From NCBI GenBank assembly GCA_015680685.1, contig MNCI01022139.1, positions 161,823 to 218,978 on the forward strand: a DNA stretch of 57,156 nucleotides. Reading direction: 5' to 3'. This stretch comes from Gnetum montanum (taxonomy: Eukaryota; Streptophyta; Gnetopsida; Gnetales; Gnetaceae). Position 1 is the stretch's first letter. Each line of letters starts with the position of its first letter. The position numbers were made by a program, and so were the translations under genes. Of the stretch, positions 55,022 to 57,156 are shown piece by piece. The notes under the pieces were generated by a model. That model saw only the letters and a program-made list of their open reading frames with translations, was not told where the DNA came from and did no database searches.

Positions 55022-57156
55022 TTCTATGCTACACAAGACACAAGCTACAACCACATGAATAATGAGATGAGATGGTGTATAGAAGGGATTGTAGAGATTG
55101 GAACATGAGGTAACTGACCTAGAGCATAGTGAGTCCTACGTGTAAAGCGTGATTAATGTGTCATTAACCCATCGTTCCAAGATCAAGACCAAGTCCATTC
55201 CTCTGATAAGTGACACCGCATTGTTTCATCCCATGATGAGTGACTATGAGAGTACCATAACAACAAGGTGTATGATCACTTGGCATTTTATTCAAAGGAG
55301 GAGTGATTTTTTCTTTGTGGCACTTCCTTTGTTTTTTTTTTCTTTTTTTTGAATGAATGAATCCAAAGAAGCTACCAACCTTCAAGCATGGGTGCATGTC
55401 TTTCCAGTGGGACCCCCTAGAACACCATTGGATCTTTGAGTGCCTTTTGATTACTCTTACTCCCATTTTGTGTTAGATCTACAAGGATCTTAGTACAACC
55501 ATGTTGCATGATAACTCTCATAGATGTCACCAAAGAGAATCTACAAATTCTCTTCATGTCACACCCGAATCATTCCCTCTTAGTCCATCCTTCTTCATTT
55601 TGGGTACAATGAGCACAAAATTAATTTTAAGTTTTAATAATGTCAAGAATATCACTGTACCCTCAATAGAACCTCTTATCTGTAGAATGGATGAGTGGGT
55701 GTAATGAACTCACTGTCCAAATAATTGATCACTCGAGACTCGATAACATAGAACTCACCTCAACCAACAAGCCACATGAGTGTTTTATTTGTAGATGAGA
55801 TTACGTATTAAAAGATAAAAAGATAAAACAAGAAATTGAAAAATGAAAAACTAGAAAACAAAAAACTATAAAATTAAAGAAAATGAAAAATATTTATTAA
55901 TCCTACTTGTTATTAGAATGCGGAATATCCCCCATAACTAAACGGTTGAGCATGGAAAGGATTAACAAATGGAATATGAGGGTCCTTGCATGTTGGAAAC
56001 ATTGAAACTTGGTAATACTTACCCCATTGGGGTTCAAAGACTTGATTATAGTAAGCATAGTGAGGCAGTTTATAAGATGTGGTTCCTGGATAAAGAGTTG
56101 ACCCACTATGATACTTGGGACTGTAAGATGGTATGCAAGGATCAGGATGTCTTTCTCCATGGCTATATTCATTGGGCCATATGGTTGTTGGAGTGTTAAT
56201 GGATGGCCTTGATGAAGTGACACGAGGCATTGGGTTCAAAGGGAAGGATGTACCACAGTGTTGGACTTGTACTAAGTTGGAGAATGCAGTGGCCTTGGAA
56301 TTGTGTTGTCCCTTTCTATGGTCAGGTCTAAAGAAGGGACACTTTCAATGTTCAGGAGGCCTCTTATTGCTTTTGGCAATAGTAGCACAAGTAACGTTTG
56401 TAGGTTGTTTTTTTCGTGCAAACACTTCAGGAACAACTGGTGGCAATGCAGAAGGAGGGAAAGGATGAGAATGTTGAAATTTAGGAGAAGTATAAGGTAC
56501 ACAAGGTAGTGGTTGTGTTGAAGATATGGGCTGATAGTATTGAGGAGAATAATAATGCGGCATGATAGAGTATGTTGACCCAGTTGGGGAAACATGATGT
56601 TGAACTAGATAAGCATTTAGATTCGGATGATACCAAGGATGTTTCTAGTTTAGGGGTGGCTTCCCCCATGACTGGGATTGTTGCCACTATGATCAAACAC
56701 AGTATCTCTATATGAACTCTAGGTGTAATGTGATTCCCCAATGCTCATATAAATGTAACAAGATTGGGCATTGGCCCTTGGGGTGATCATATAGGCAAAT
56801 GTTGCATTCATACGTATGATTGGAAGTCGAGCTCTTATCTTCCTCATCCCTTCCTTCTGATTGTCTAATGATACTTTGTCCTGCTTCTTGGGTTGTCAAA
56901 ACTCTATCTCTAATAATATCGATATATTCTCCACACTTTTTATGTGTCCATTCCAACATCTTATTGATCTTTGCCTCAACTTCCTCTAATGATTGTTGTA
57001 CTAGCAAAGATGATTCTTCCTCCTTGAGATGGGTTGATTTCTCCTTTTGATGATTATGGACCTTTGTTAAGTTGAGATTTTGGTCCCGTTGATGTTTTTT
57101 AACACTCTCCCATCTACCCATTTCTCCTTCTTCTTTTGCTACCCACTTAATAAGCT
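55022..57156 (-). mobile_element. second copy of element C, 3'-truncated, runs off window
   Basis: Collinear with 17485-19650 of element C on the same strand: non-coding tail (55022-55912) then gag. The outer 1.1 kb and the 3' LTR are missing at the junction with element 3 (55021/55022). The 5' side continues beyond the window. Confidence 0.8.
55913..57156 (-). pseudogene. Gag (C-terminal part) of second element C copy
   Basis: Begins beyond the window. 57121-56708 is open: KEEESSLLVQQSLEEVEAKI, NKMLEWTHKKCGEYIDII, then a complete zinc knuckle CNICLYDHPKGQC at 56806-56768. After frameshifts the Pro/Tyr/Ser-rich tail follows (IPSYSPKYHSGSTLYPGT, YAYYNQVFEPQWGKYYQVS, HAQPFSYGGYSAF) ending in TAA at 55913-55915. 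The tail end is nearly the same as in element C, fixing the Gag C-terminus of the family. Confidence 0.75.

Noticed and set aside
56133-56468. 111-codon plus-strand frame
   Set aside because: Antisense to the Gag tail of the second element C copy.

Overview
The window looks like a piece of a large, repeat-dominated seed-plant nuclear genome, probably a gymnosperm (inference). It is AT-rich, has no intact gene, and is filled with old LTR retrotransposons whose reading frames are broken mainly by C-to-T and G-to-A changes. The primer-binding sites (plant tRNA-Asp for the Athila-like elements, tRNA-iMet for the copia element) and the spliced plant-type gene fragments fix it as plant DNA.

Layout. 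1-3.1 kb: a gag zinc-knuckle relic and the 5' half of a Ty1/copia element. 3.3-6.2 kb: an unrecognised multi-exon pseudogene. 6.9-11.05 kb: a minus-strand Ty3/gypsy element (B) with gag, protease, PBS and 5' LTR. 12.7-27.9 kb: a plus-strand Athila-like Ty3/gypsy element (element 1), 5'-truncated, carrying protease, RT, RNase H, integrase, a long pol-to-3' spacer, an env-like 3' ORF and a 3' LTR. Its integrase is split by a 5.8-kb minus-strand element (C, 15603-21415) that has both LTRs, a PBS, a 5-bp target duplication and a gag but no pol. 28.2-28.95 kb: assembly gap. 29-44 kb: low-density DNA with a chromovirus-type integrase tail, tRNA-derived SINE relics, a LINE relic, tandem repeats and fragments of host genes (SAWADEE domain, folate dehydrogenase FolD, an RGG-rich protein, one unknown exon with a TATA box). 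45.07-55.02 kb: element 3, a second plus-strand copy of the element-1 family, with its 5' LTR. 55.02-57.156 kb: a second copy of element C, minus strand, running off the window.

How the parts relate. Elements 1 and 3 have the architecture of autonomous elements; element C shares their LTR end, PBS and gag type but keeps only gag, so it is best read as a non-autonomous (TR-GAG-like) partner. Every LTR of this group has an array of short (about 14 bp), dyad-rich units just upstream of a TATAAATA box. In elements 1 and 3 the same kind of array plus TATAAATA recurs inside the element, in the spacer before the env-like ORF, and in each case the internal array matches that element's own LTR rather than the other element's. 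This suggests a U3-derived internal promoter for the 3' ORF and is the most interesting observation here.

One sequence problem is clear: 15719-16197 is an exact inverted copy of 15193-15671, bounded on both sides by a single N, and sits where a stretch of LTR should be. It should be treated as an assembly artefact.
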